Positions 18,888 through 29,507 of a DNA stretch of 64,000 bases are shown here, piece by piece. A program made the translations under genes and the position numbers. The notes beneath the pieces were generated by a model that saw only the letters and a list, made by a program, of their open reading frames with translations, did not search any database and was not told the origin of the DNA. The DNA comes from Parastagonospora avenae f. sp. tritici 18332-5 (lineage: Eukaryota > Ascomycota > Dothideomycetes > Pleosporales > Phaeosphaeriaceae), in assembly GCA_022559985.1 (NCBI GenBank), contig JAFJTR010000014.1, positions 482,082-546,081 of the forward strand. Direction: 5' to 3'. Position 1 is the stretch's first letter. Every line of letters begins with the position of its first letter.

Positions 18888-21632
18888 ATGTCTCGCATCA
18901 ATGGTCTATACCAGATGCCGGGCAACATGTACCGTTCAGCGCCTTCAGGACCGCGTCCAAGTTATAACACCATGAGTTTCGCCTCGCCCGAGCCTGAGAC
19001 TACGCCTAAGGAGGTGGTCGCGGAGGCTGTCCTTACCGTCAACGACATGTCATCCGTCAAGCTCAAGAAGGACAAGAAGAGTAAGAGGCCTGGCGCTGAT
19101 GCCAATGGCAAGACGGCTATTCCGCTTCCATCCAACGTATCTGATAAGAGCAAGAAAAAGAAGAAGAAGGCTTCTATGGGCAATAAAGCCGGTCATGAGG
19201 TTGAGGTGCAGACTCCGGCACCAGATGCGCCTGGCGATGCAGCTGCCACTGTGACCGGAGAAATAGAGGAGCTCAAGCCCAAGAAGAAGAAGAAGAAAAA
19301 GAAGTCGCTGCAAGCAACAGTCGAGGACGAGGTAATCAAGATTACTCCGCCAGCCGGATTCACTGCAGCAGCTACGGCGAACGACACTGAGAAGCCAAAG
19401 AGCAACAAGAAGGCGAAAGATCACGATGGGGCTGAAGCGCAGCAGTCTGAGAAGAAGGCTGCCAAGAAGCGTAAACGCACCATCGAAGTCCACGCCGATG
19501 CTCCTTCGAAACCACCAGAGAATGCTGTTCTTGGCGGCGAGTACTTCCAGAACCTTGAAGATGCCATGGGTCGGGAGGTGGTCGACTTCGACTCGCCTCA
19601 GGCATCAGTTCCTTCGAACGAGACTCCTGCGAAGAAGAAGGTCAAGACTAAGCACAAGGATGCAGAGAGTGAAGCGACAGCACCACAAGAAGAGCAGGTG
19701 AGCCGTGCTCCTGTTGAGCCGGCCATGGAGGTCATACCATCGGAGGATGCTTCGGCCAAGAAGTACAAGAAGGAGAAGAAAGAGAAGAAGCGCAAGAGGC
19801 ACGAGAGTCAACAGGCACAGCAGGTCCTTGACGACATGATCGAGCCCAGCAGCGCTACCGTCCTAGGGGTTGCACCCAAGTCGGCCCCGACCATCAAGCA
19901 GACTATACCCAAAGCTGATTCATCCTTCTTCAAGGAGCCTAAGAACACGCCGATTCCACTCCCACCCAACTCGTCTCTGGGTGCAGCTAGTACGGCCGCA
20001 TCGCCACTCCAGCGTCGCACTCAGAAGATGCATGGCGAATCCGAAGTGCTGGTCGTTGAGACACCTCCCTCAAAGAAGCACATCGCGTTCAGTCTCCCAC
20101 CGACCACGGCAGCTTCAGCTGGACAGCCCAAGTCAAAGAAAGCTCCGGCTGTCAAACCCCCATCTGCAAAACCAGCCAATGGTAGTCAGCCTTCCGCATC
20201 GGCCCCGCCAGCACTTTCTGAGTCCAAGGCAGTCCCCGCGAAGCCCGTTAGCCAGACGTCCCTCACTGCTTCGAACCTGGAGCGTTATACGCAGCCACTC
20301 AGTGACCAGGTCAAGCCGCGTCCTCGCAGCGGTCGTTCGTCTTCAGTGTCTAGTACTTCTTCAATGAGCATCAAGGAGGCCTTCGCACGCGTGCTTAAGC
20401 CCTCTTCCGCACTTGCTGCTGGCAAGACGTCGAACCCATTCTTGACGCCAGTCGCACCGGAGAATGCTGGGAACAAGGACAACCAGAAGGCTGACCTCCA
20501 GCTCTTCAACTCTACCCTTGCCGCTTTCCAATCGTCCGTTAATATGATCAACGAGCAGGTCTACCTAACCCAGCATCTCGAGTTCCGCGCCGCCAACGGC
20601 GCCGCCGGCCCCCTCCCATGCCTCAAATCCGCAACGGGTTGTAACTCTAAGATCGAGCAACAAATCCGCACTCTAAAAGACTCTGACACCAAGACTCCGG
20701 CCGCCATTGACTCGCACCAGCTTGCCCTCGATGTCTCCATTGCCTCCGCCGTAGAGGCCGAGAAGTTCCTGCATAACGCTGTGACCGTTGGCATCCCCGT
20801 TCCTGTGGGAGACCTCGAGGGTACCTACAAGATTTACTGTCCAAATTATATCGATACGCACCTGGACAAATACGGCTTCGGGCAGCGGGAACTGGTGATT
20901 TCGAAACCCGCGGGTTTCTTCGGCAATACGTACACTGCGCGATTGATCACGCCTCCGCGACCTATGGGCTTTGCCGTGCTATCGTTCGACGTCCAGCCCA
21001 ACGCGTCATTCCGCGCCATTCAGCTGAAGACCAGCGCGGACAATTACACCATGGACCTCATCGTGCTGGGTAACAGACACATCCTTCTCCGCGTGGACAT
21101 TGGACTGTTCTTGACTGGCAAGCGCACAGCGCCGGGCATGGAATTTGTCGGCGTCAAGGAAGGCGCGATAAAGTGGGCCGGACTCGAGGACATTAAGACA
21201 GCCAAAGAGAAGGATGTCCAGCGCATGAAGGAGCTTGCGGGGAAAGAGGCGCGGGAGAAGGAGGAGAAGGATAGGGCGTGGGCTGCGCGGAAGGAAGAGA
21301 TGGCGAGGTTGAAGGCTGAGAGTACTGACATAAGCCCTGTCAAGTCTGCGCCGCCAACTCCCATGAAGCCCAAGACTGCTGCCAACGGCGGATTGAAGAC
21401 TCCCACGAAGCCTAAGACTACCACTGGTACCAACGGTATCCTGAAGACTCCCACCAAGTCCAAGACGCCTGCTAAGCTCATGATGAGCGGCGCTCTGCCG
21501 TCCTTCAAGAAGCCAAAGGCCCCGACCGCTGCTGTTGACGGCGTCTCTCCGAGCCCCAAGAAGCGCGGTAGACCAACGAATGCGGAGATCATTAGGCGCG
21601 CTATGGAGGTTACCGGACAGACTACGGCTTAA
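18888..21632 (+). CDS. Lys-rich nuclear protein with C-terminal AT-hook, 914 aa
   Basis: Single exon, ATG in AACCATGTC context. The first 300 residues alternate acidic/Ser stretches with long Lys runs (KKKKKKA, KPKKKKKKKKS, KKEKKEKKRKR) typical of nucleolar or chromatin proteins. Residues about 330-510 are Ser/Pro/Ala-rich. From about 545 to 770 is a more ordered region (NMINEQVYLTQHLEFRAANG, then YKIYCPNYIDTHLDKYGFGQ and LIVLGNRHILLRVDIGLF). A charged coil follows (REKEEKDRAWAARKEEMARL), then tandem LKTPTKxKT repeats, and near the C terminus an AT-hook core (PKKRGRPTNAE, about residues 890-900), a minor-groove DNA-binding motif. Several basic clusters could serve as nuclear signals. No known family name is recognised; a role in nucleolus or chromatin is inferred from composition and the AT-hook. 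Confidence 0.7.
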   Translation: MSRINGLYQMPGNMYRSAPSGPRPSYNTMSFASPEPETTPKEVVAEAVLTVNDMSSVKLKKDKKSKRPGADANGKTAIPLPSNVSDKSKKKKKKASMGNKAGHEVEVQTPAPDAPGDAAATVTGEIEELKPKKKKKKKKSLQATVEDEVIKITPPAGFTAAATANDTEKPKSNKKAKDHDGAEAQQSEKKAAKKRKRTIEVHADAPSKPPENAVLGGEYFQNLEDAMGREVVDFDSPQASVPSNETPAKKKVKTKHKDAESEATAPQEEQVSRAPVEPAMEVIPSEDASAKKYKKEKKEKKRKRHESQQAQQVLDDMIEPSSATVLGVAPKSAPTIKQTIPKADSSFFKEPKNTPIPLPPNSSLGAASTAASPLQRRTQKMHGESEVLVVETPPSKKHIAFSLPPTTAASAGQPKSKKAPAVKPPSAKPANGSQPSASAPPALSESKAVPAKPVSQTSLTASNLERYTQPLSDQVKPRPRSGRSSSVSSTSSMSIKEAFARVLKPSSALAAGKTSNPFLTPVAPENAGNKDNQKADLQLFNSTLAAFQSSVNMINEQVYLTQHLEFRAANGAAGPLPCLKSATGCNSKIEQQIRTLKDSDTKTPAAIDSHQLALDVSIASAVEAEKFLHNAVTVGIPVPVGDLEGTYKIYCPNYIDTHLDKYGFGQRELVISKPAGFFGNTYTARLITPPRPMGFAVLSFDVQPNASFRAIQLKTSADNYTMDLIVLGNRHILLRVDIGLFLTGKRTAPGMEFVGVKEGAIKWAGLEDIKTAKEKDVQRMKELAGKEAREKEEKDRAWAARKEEMARLKAESTDISPVKSAPPTPMKPKTAANGGLKTPTKPKTTTGTNGILKTPTKSKTPAKLMMSGALPSFKKPKAPTAAVDGVSPSPKKRGRPTNAEIIRRAMEVTGQTTA

Positions 21633-22137
21633 GTACGATCAGATTGGAGATGGCGAGGGCCTGAGTAAGGTTGGCCTGAAGAAGGATAGGATAGGGGATG
21701 AATTTGCAGGGGGATTACTGTAGGATACTATGGACTCTGGTCTTGAGGAATTTGCCAGGATATTGGCGTTTGAGCTACGTATCGGATCGGACAGGAGGAC
21801 CTCACTGACGTATTTGCTTTTCAGCTACGCATCGGACTGGATATCGAGACTAAGATTGGTCTTCGGCTGAACTTGGACATGAACGTACGAATACCGTAGT
21901 TTACACAGAGAGACAACGATGTCTCTAAAATCCTCTTCCACATGCATACGTGAAGTGACATGACTAACACCCGAACAACACTCATCTTTGTAACACACCT
22001 TGTTCGCGAGGAGAAACAACGTATCAATTAGTCTCCAGCCCCACTTCGAACAGCGCGGGCCAAACTCTACATCTTTTTCTATATGCACACAGCAAACCTC
22101 CCTAGTCTTTATGATACACTTTCCACACATGTCTCTT
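21633..22137. other. Convergent intergenic region
   Basis: Shared 3' flank of two convergent genes. An AT-rich stretch at about 21850-22100 probably contains the 3' UTR of the SERCA gene. No ORF of note. Confidence 0.4.
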
Positions 22138-25100
22138 TTACTCCCTCTTCTTCTCGAGCGCAGCGTCGTGATTGACATCCTCGCCCTTGCTGATGAAGAA
22201 GGCGCGCTCGAAGAATTTGAGGACTTCGTCGATGAGACTGATTCAAACGTTAGCAAACATTTCCTAGAAAAGGACAGGGAAGGGGGGTAGTGGTGTAGGA
22301 GAACTTACATGATGGGCGCACTAATCGCCATGACAGCCTTCCACTCACTGACATCGAGCGGAATAACGCTAAACAGTCCCTGCAAAAACGGCACATAAAG
22401 CAGCGCAAAATGCAGCGCCATGCTCAGCGTAATCGCGGCCACGAGCATGGGATTCGCCCACAGCGGCAAAGTAAGCAAGCTCTCGGAACTGCTCAGCGCG
22501 TTCATCGCGTTCAGCATCTCAATAACCACAAGAATGGACAGGGACACAGTAGATGCCGACTTGGCCATATCGTTACTGAACATTTCACATCCGATTTCAG
22601 GGAACGCGCGCGAGCACTGGTGGAAGTGGCTGAGCTGGTAGAAGGAGATTTGCGGGCCCGCAGAATTGAACATGAACCACCAGGCGTAGCCGAAGACGGT
22701 GGCGGCGCCGACGTACGTGCCGATGACCATGTAGCGGAAGAATAGCCAGCCGCCGACGAGGGGCTCGTCACGCTTGCGGGGCTGACGCTTCATGACGTCG
22801 TGGTCCGGGGGGTTGAAGGAGAGCGCGGTGGCGGGGAGGCCGTCGGTGACGAGGTTGACCCAGAGGAGTTGGACGGGGATGAGCGCTTCGGGCATGCCCA
22901 TGGCGGCGGTCAGGAAGATGGACACGACTTCGCCGATGTTGGAGGAGATGAGGTAGCGGATGAATTGCTGCGTATTGTTGTAGATGGAGCGGCCTTCTTC
23001 GACGGCGCCTTCGATGGTGGCGAAGTTGTCGTCTACGAGGACCATGTCGGCGGCGAGTTTGGCAACATCAGTTCCGGAACCCATGGCTACACCAATGTCG
23101 GCTTTCTTGAGGGCGGGGGCGTCGTTGACGCCGTCACCAGTCATGGCGACGACTTCACCAGCTTGCTGGAGGAGGTCAACGAGCTTAGACTTGTGGGTGG
23201 GCTCAGTACGGGAGAAGAGAGATGCGTGTTTGGCGGCGTGCATCTTCTCAGCATCACTGAGGTCATCGAACTGACGTCCAGTGTAGCTCTTTCCAGTGAG
23301 ATCTTCATTGGGTCCAAAGACACCGATTTGGCGACAGATAGACTCGGCGGTGTTTTGGTTGTCTCCAGTAATGACGACGACACGGATACCAGCGGACCTA
23401 CACTTCGCGATAGAGTCGCGGACTTCAGGGCGAGGGGGATCCAACATGCCACAGAGACCAACGAGAGTCATGTTCTGTTCGAGTTGAGTGTATTCCTTGG
23501 TAGTCTTAGCCTTGGAGAGAAGCGGGTGCGAGCCAATGTCATCAACAGTAGCCAGAGCGATAACACGAAGACCACGGTTACCATATTCGACGATCTCCTT
23601 GTTGATGAGGCTAGCGAGGTTCTGGTTCATGGGGACCTTCTTGCCGTTACTTCCAACAATGGCGTTGGTGCAGCGGGCAAGGACAGATTCGGGAGCGCCC
23701 TTGACGAGAAGCTTCTGCGTGTTGCCATCCTTGACCAAGACAGACATACTCTTGCGGTCGCGGGAGAATTCGTAGGTGGCTACACGAGTCAACTGGTTCT
23801 TGTAGTACTTGCTCGAAAAGTCGAGACGTTGTTCGGGAGAGGCATTGGCACGGGTCGCGTTAAGCTGGGCGTCAGGAGTGCCAACTTTCTCAACCAGGAC
23901 ACGGAGAGCGCCCTCAGTGGGCTCACCAACGAGGCTGTAAGTGCTGTTCTTGGAGTCGTATGCGAGGTCAGCTTCGTTGCAGAGGGCAGTCACTTCGCAG
24001 ATTTGGCGAACAGTGGCGGAAGACGCAGCCAAGTTGCCCAAAGCCTTTCCTTGGAAGGAGATCTGACCCTCTGGTGCGAAGCTCGTTCCCTCTACATCAA
24101 ATTCTTCAAGGCCGTTGCCGTTCTCGCTAATGAAGACCATCTTGTTGACACTCATCTGGTTGGTGGTGAGAGTTCCAGTCTTGTCGGAGCAGATAACACT
24201 GCAGCTTCCGAGAGTCTCGACTGAGGGCAGACTGCGAACAACGGCGTTCCTTGCAGCCATCTTGCGCGTACCGAGAGCCAAACAGGTGGTAATGACGACA
24301 GCCAGACCTTCAGGGATAGCCGCGACACCGAGCGAGACCGCGATTTTGAGGTAGTAGATGGCACCCTTGGCGAAGCTTCCGTGCGATGGGTCGCTGAAGT
24401 TACGCCAGTTGATGAGCCAGACGAGAACACAGATAGCCGAAATGACCTTTGCGAGCATATCGCCAAAGTCGTTCAACTTCTCCTTGAGAGGTGTAGGCTG
24501 CGAGATCTGCGAAGTGATGCTCTCGTGGATGTCTCCAATAGCCGTGTTTCCACCAGTCAGAACAACCAGCGCAGTCGCGTGTCCCGTGACAACGGTGGTA
24601 CCAGAGAACAACATGTTGACTTGGTCCTGCTTGACAGCGCTCGCATCCTTGACCGGGCGCGTGTCCTTTGACACACTCTCGCTCTCGCCAGTCAAGATGG
24701 ACTGGTCGATGTTGAAGCTGTTGCTCTGGATAGACAAGATCCTGCAGTCTGCGGGAATCCTGTCACCGATTGTAACCGAGACGATGTCTCCAGGCACCAA
24801 GTCGTCGGCCTTGACGCGGGTAATGTGTCCATCGCGAACGACCTTGGCCTCGTTGGCCGAGTATTCCTGGAGGGCGGCGATGGCCTTTTCGGCGCTTGTT
24901 TCTTGCGATACTCCGACGACGGCGTTGAGGATGAGAATGGTGAGAATCTGGTGGAATTGCAGTTAGCGCATGCTGGGAAAAATTCGTCGAGATGCGAGAT
25001 ACGTACAACTGCGGGATCCACGAATGCGGTCCAGCCCTCCTCGTCCTCAAAAAGGGCAAGCACGAATGACACAGCTGCTGAACCTAGCAGGATGATGACG

Positions 25101-25338
25101 AGCTGGTCCTTGAACTGCTCGAGGATGAGCTCCCAGATGGGTGTTGGGGGGTCTTCTGGCAACGCTGTTCCCTTGCATTAGCCCGTTATCTCTGCTCCTG
25201 CCTCGTGATCGCTAACATACCATTCTTGCCGTGCTTTGCGCGCAGATCCTTGACCTGCTGCTCCGACAGGCCCTTCTCTTCTGTTACCTGGAAATGCTTG
25301 AGCGCCTCTGCGGGCGTCTTGGTGTATGCATTCTCCAT
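22138..25338 (-). CDS. SERCA-type P-type Ca2+-ATPase, 1004 aa
   Basis: Endomembrane Ca2+ pump that moves Ca2+ from cytosol to ER/secretory lumen using ATP. Exons (minus strand): 25338-25221, 25164-25007, 24947-22309, 22237-22138. All introns are GT..AG with CTAAT/CTAAC branches and the total is 1005 codons including stop, the normal SERCA length. Visible are the N-terminal MENAYTKTPAEALKHF, LTGES (about 177-181) in the actuator domain, PEGL in the M4 calcium site, the phosphorylation motif DKTGT at about 347-351, the hinge motif TGDGVNDAP near 700, and the C-terminal membrane block. The last exon adds a tail ending EKKRE, a KKxx-type ER retrieval signal. An in-frame non-ATG extension reaches 25473, but MENA matches the family start. 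This is the SERCA/ECA class rather than PMR1. Confidence 0.95.
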
Positions 25339-26256
25339 GCCTCCTCCTAGATCCTCCACCGAGTAGCGTGCCGACTTGTTCTGCGCGTGATGGTCGCTCA
25401 ATCGCTCGCCGTCTTCAGGAATCGCGATCGAATTGGTGGAGAAGAGTGGTGGGTGTGGGAGGGTTGAAGTCACAGTCCGAAGCTAGTTGGTACTGCGGGT
25501 ACCAAGACAATGTAGCTTATAGTGAACCACGACCAGCCGAGGCGGAATTTACGAAAACGTCAGAGTGAGAGAAACGTATGGAAACTTCACGATGCACTGC
25601 AATTAAGAGAAAGGATCACAGCTGCGCGGCTGGAGAGGTCGGTTCGTCGGCGCCGGTTTTCTGGTACTCGGCTTCTCTCTTACAAAGTAGCCCCAAGAAA
25701 TCTGTCCTCTCAGGAACCGCCACAAGCGCTAGGCCGAGATGGGAACGACTCTTCATCGGCCATCCTCTACGACGCACGTTTCAATTCAACCTGCGCTATT
25801 CGTTCGCAGACACTCGCATGTATTTTCGCGTCTGCCCAAAGGTGTGGCGTTGCACAGGGTGGCTGGATGATGGATGACTGCTTGCAGCGCGGCGCATTCC
25901 GTTCGGAGAGAAGCTGCCCCGCGATTCACGCACCCCCACCTGCGGCGTCATCATCGTTTTCAGACCATGTCCATCTGCAGGGGAGCAGAGCCTCAGGGCA
26001 TCTCTAGAAGCTTCGACTTGTCGTAAATGCCACTCGTAATTCAATGCACGCCCACCTAATGCATTCGAGGTTGATGGGAGTATGTCCCGCCGATAAACAA
26101 TATTTTAAAGAATAACATGTGTATTGTATTCTATCTATGACCACAAGATACATTGACGCACGCCAACATAGAAGAGAAATGGTACCCGCTCCACCGAATT
26201 AACCTAAGGAACAAGGCTGAAATGTGATGTGGAATCATGTATTGCCTGTCTCTGTC
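25339..26256. other. Intergenic, promoter of SERCA gene
   Basis: Holds the 5' leader and promoter of the SERCA gene and the 3' flank of the AAA ATPase gene (an AT-rich stretch near 26080-26130). ORFs are unsupported. Confidence 0.4.
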
Positions 26257-28620
26257 TCAAGCTTTCCCCCCCTCTGTCGCGAGCTCTTCCCCATCCTTTG
26301 TCTCAGGCTTCTCAGTATCCTTCGTCTCGGACTTATCACCATTTGCCCCATTTGCGTGGTTAGAGTGATAAGTAGCATGCAGTTCCATGATGACATCCTG
26401 CGACAATTGCTTTTTCTCCCACTTGGCGATCAACGTTGATGTTCGGATTAAGTTCTTGATCTCCCTACCATTAAGCTCGAGCTTCGCCAATTCATCGCAT
26501 GTGCTCTTGCTCCACTCCTTTGGAACAAGATTTTTCCAGATCTTTGACCGAGTGTCGGCGGTAGGATCATCGAATGGTATGCGCAAATGAATTCGAGAGC
26601 TGAAAGCCTGATCGAAATCCTGGACCCGGTTTGTCGTCATGAACATGATGCCTTGGAAATATTCGAGAGTACGGAGGAAAACCGTAACAAGCGCGTTTCG
26701 GTCGAGGTCGCCCACGGATCTCTGAACGAGGAATAGGTCAGCTTCATCGAGAAGCACAACCGCTCTCCACCTCTTCGCTCGCCTGAATATGGCCTTGAGT
26801 CCATTCTCGGCTACCTTCGCCTCTGTACCTATCTCACTGGTGCTGATAGAGTACAATGGTCGGTGGGTCAGCTCTGCTATGCTCTCTGTCTGGTGTTAGC
26901 ATTGAGTATGCTGTATTTTCCGATTCAGGTTACACGTGCCCGCCGTCAACGTCTTTCCGGATCCAGGTGGCCCTTCGAGTGACATGATAACGCCTCTGCC
27001 CTTGCCGGCCACGATATCATCGAAATCCTCAATGCCAGAATCGTGAGTTTCAACCAACGCCCTAATGGTTCGTTTGGCATCTTGCCTTAGTACTAAGGAA
27101 TCGAAAGTGCTCTCCTGAAAGTCGACGGGGGTTAGTTTGTCCACCAGAAAGAATGCAAACGTCTTCTCCGACAAAGAGAAACCTCTTGTTCGAGCTGGAC
27201 AGAGAATTGCCTCCTCGCCCGTCATCTCGTATTCATCCTCGTTATAACATTGCGCTTGGTTGAAGATGATCTTGGTGCTGGTGGGGGAACGGGTTGTGAT
27301 TCTTGTCGAACCATCTGAGCCACCTCGGATGGCCAGGAATGCAGACGAAGACAAATGGCCGGGTACCTCTCGGCCATTGAGTCGATAGCCATGGACGCCA
27401 ATGAGTTGATCGTTGAGGTATGGATGTCGTTCACAGTGTAGCTCATGATCCAAAACGACGCGGCCAGATGTCTGAAGGTGTTAATACTAGGATACTAGAA
27501 AGATGGAACAGGAGCAGCAGACGTACATATAATATCTCAAGTGCTGACATGGTATTTGCAACTGAATTCTCCCCTCGTACCCACATAGGCCCTGAAGGTG
27601 TATTAGTAGAACTCACCCGAGCCGAATAGGTCTTGTCTTACCGTCATAACTCCGGAAAGCGGACTTCATCAGCTTCATCCACTTCCTTCCACGCTCTACG
27701 AGTTGGCCGTAGATTGCATCTTGTTCGCTTCCTGCAAGCAATTTGATGGGAAAGCACAAGAGCTGTGATATCTCTCTGGTAGACGAGAACTTGGGTATCA
27801 CGATTGTCTCTGAGCATGGACCAAACTTTCCAGCATTATAACCCCATCTCCAAGTGTAGAGGTGAAAATACTCGTCGTCTCCTCTGACCACTTCCTCGCA
27901 ATGCATAACGCGATGGACCTCGCGAAAATGCTCAGTGTGGTGTACGATATCATCCTCTGCTCGGAAAAGAGTCCACAGATACTCGAAGCGAACCCGGCCT
28001 TTGGGTATCTCCTCGGTGAAGATACGCTCGACTTCTCCTAGGTAAGGTTTGTAAAACTCTTCGTCAAGCACCTTCAGATGAGCCCTTTCTTCGTCCGATC
28101 TCTCCTTTGCCTCTGCATAAGCCATCAACTCTTTTCGGTAGTGGAATATCGGAGCATACGGCTTGGCGATGACGATCGGATCGGCTGCGAGATTGTAAAA
28201 GGCATATGAGGATAGGATCTCGCGAAGAGCCTTCTGTAAATGTGGCGAATGTACCACGAGTTCTGTGCGTAACGATTGTCCATGCTGATTCAGCCTCCGC
28301 AAGACTTGCAGGGCATATGATGAAAAGCGGTCATCATGGATCCTCGGACGTTTGAAATGGCTGGTCTGAGTGATGACAGACTCCCCACCTGACCGTTCTT
28401 TTTGGGTCAAATCGATGAGAGCACAGTGCAATCCTGTACCTGACTCTTCATTGTTCGTAGCACTCGCAGTAGTTGATTGCAGCAAGGGTTGCGAAGCATG
28501 TAAAGGATCTGGCGGCGCTGAGGAGTTTGCGGAGGTGGAAGTTGCGAGGCCGCTTACGGGGACCCTAGTCGCGGAGGTGGCTGGGGGAGCTAGCGCCTCA
28601 TAGGAGGCTAGCAGTGACAT
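26257..28620 (-). CDS. Fungal AAA-family ATPase, 734 aa
   Basis: Exons (minus strand): 28620-27642, 27591-27527, 27471-26940, 26885-26257; total 735 codons. The N-terminal 450 residues form the region that precedes the AAA module in a large fungal family (FEYLWTLFRAEDDIVHHTEH, TWRWGYNAGKFG, YDGPMWVRGENSV). The AAA domain has Walker A GPPGSGKT (about 515-522), Walker B VVLLDEAD (about 569-576), a sensor MFMTTNR and an arginine-finger region (SSRIHLRI). The C-terminal tail is Lys/Glu/Asp-rich (KSETKDTEKPETKDGEE). The third intron reads GC..AG: only the GCACGT donor at 26939 joined to the acceptor ending at 26886 restores the conserved LTAESIAEL sequence. These proteins act as hexameric unfoldases or remodellers; the substrate is unknown. 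Confidence 0.9.
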
Positions 28621-29507
28621 GTTTGGAGTATTGATCACAGAAGTCGCTACATCTCAAATTCGAGAGAAGAGCGACTTATGAGCTTCTCTGAGGTTCATTC
28701 TTCGGAGAAACGCGCAGCCTGACATAGCCTCCACACAATTTCGAGAGTTTTATGCCTCGCAAGGTTGCCGGCAACAGATAAGACCACACAACACGTACAA
28801 CTTCACGTGTGCACACACCCTCGCGGACCCAGAATACCAAAATCCGATACAAATTAGGATAGCTGTTACCGCAATGAGCAGCCTGAAGGCGAAAGTCCAA
28901 TTCTGCTGCAGCCACGAATCACAGCCCCACTCAATGAGCGTGCGATTGGGAGGGACCATGCACATCGAGGTCGAATTCTTGTTGACGAACTGTAGCTCAT
29001 TCCGGAAGCCTCTGCTTTCAATCACGTCATAAACTCGGGTATTTCATGCAGCCAGAAGGGCCCAGGCTGTGCAAGAGCCAACAGCTGTATCATTGATCCT
29101 TAGCCTACCTCAGCCTCAGCCTCAGCCTTCACCAAACAGCTTATCAGACATGGAGAGATACCGCAAGGAGTCTCACGAAGCGATATCTGCACCTCGACTC
29201 CACTTATCACAGTAGGCCATGTCAATACAATGTACGCATCTCATTATGTGGAGGCAGTCCTCACCCAAGGCTGACTTTCTCCGGTACCTACACTGCCCCC
29301 AACAGTCTGATTGTGGTTCTGCCTGAGCGTGCCTACCCCAAGAGCAATGGTTCATTGGAATTTTAATTAAGCTTAAATGCCACAAGGCCCTTTGGCCTAA
29401 ACTGTCTGCTCTCCGTCGCATTCATTCTTCAGATCTTTGACTATATCGTGTCATCTGTTACATCTTATCCTAGCGCTTCTCTTGAGCCTACGTTGGCATT
29501 CGGCAAC
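28621..29507. other. Divergent intergenic region with a possible small exon (28750-29025, minus strand)
   Basis: Between two divergent genes. On the minus strand a frame at 28750-29025 reads like coding sequence for a small membrane protein: RTLIEWGCDSWLQQ followed by a hydrophobic span (FAFRLLIAVTAILICIGFWY) and then Cys-rich residues. It has no clear ATG or partner exon, so I do not call a gene. A CCTCAG iteration lies at about 29105-29130. Confidence 0.3.

Noticed and set aside
22800..24224. 474-codon plus-strand ORF
   Set aside because: It lies antisense to the highly conserved SERCA exon; a shadow of that gene.
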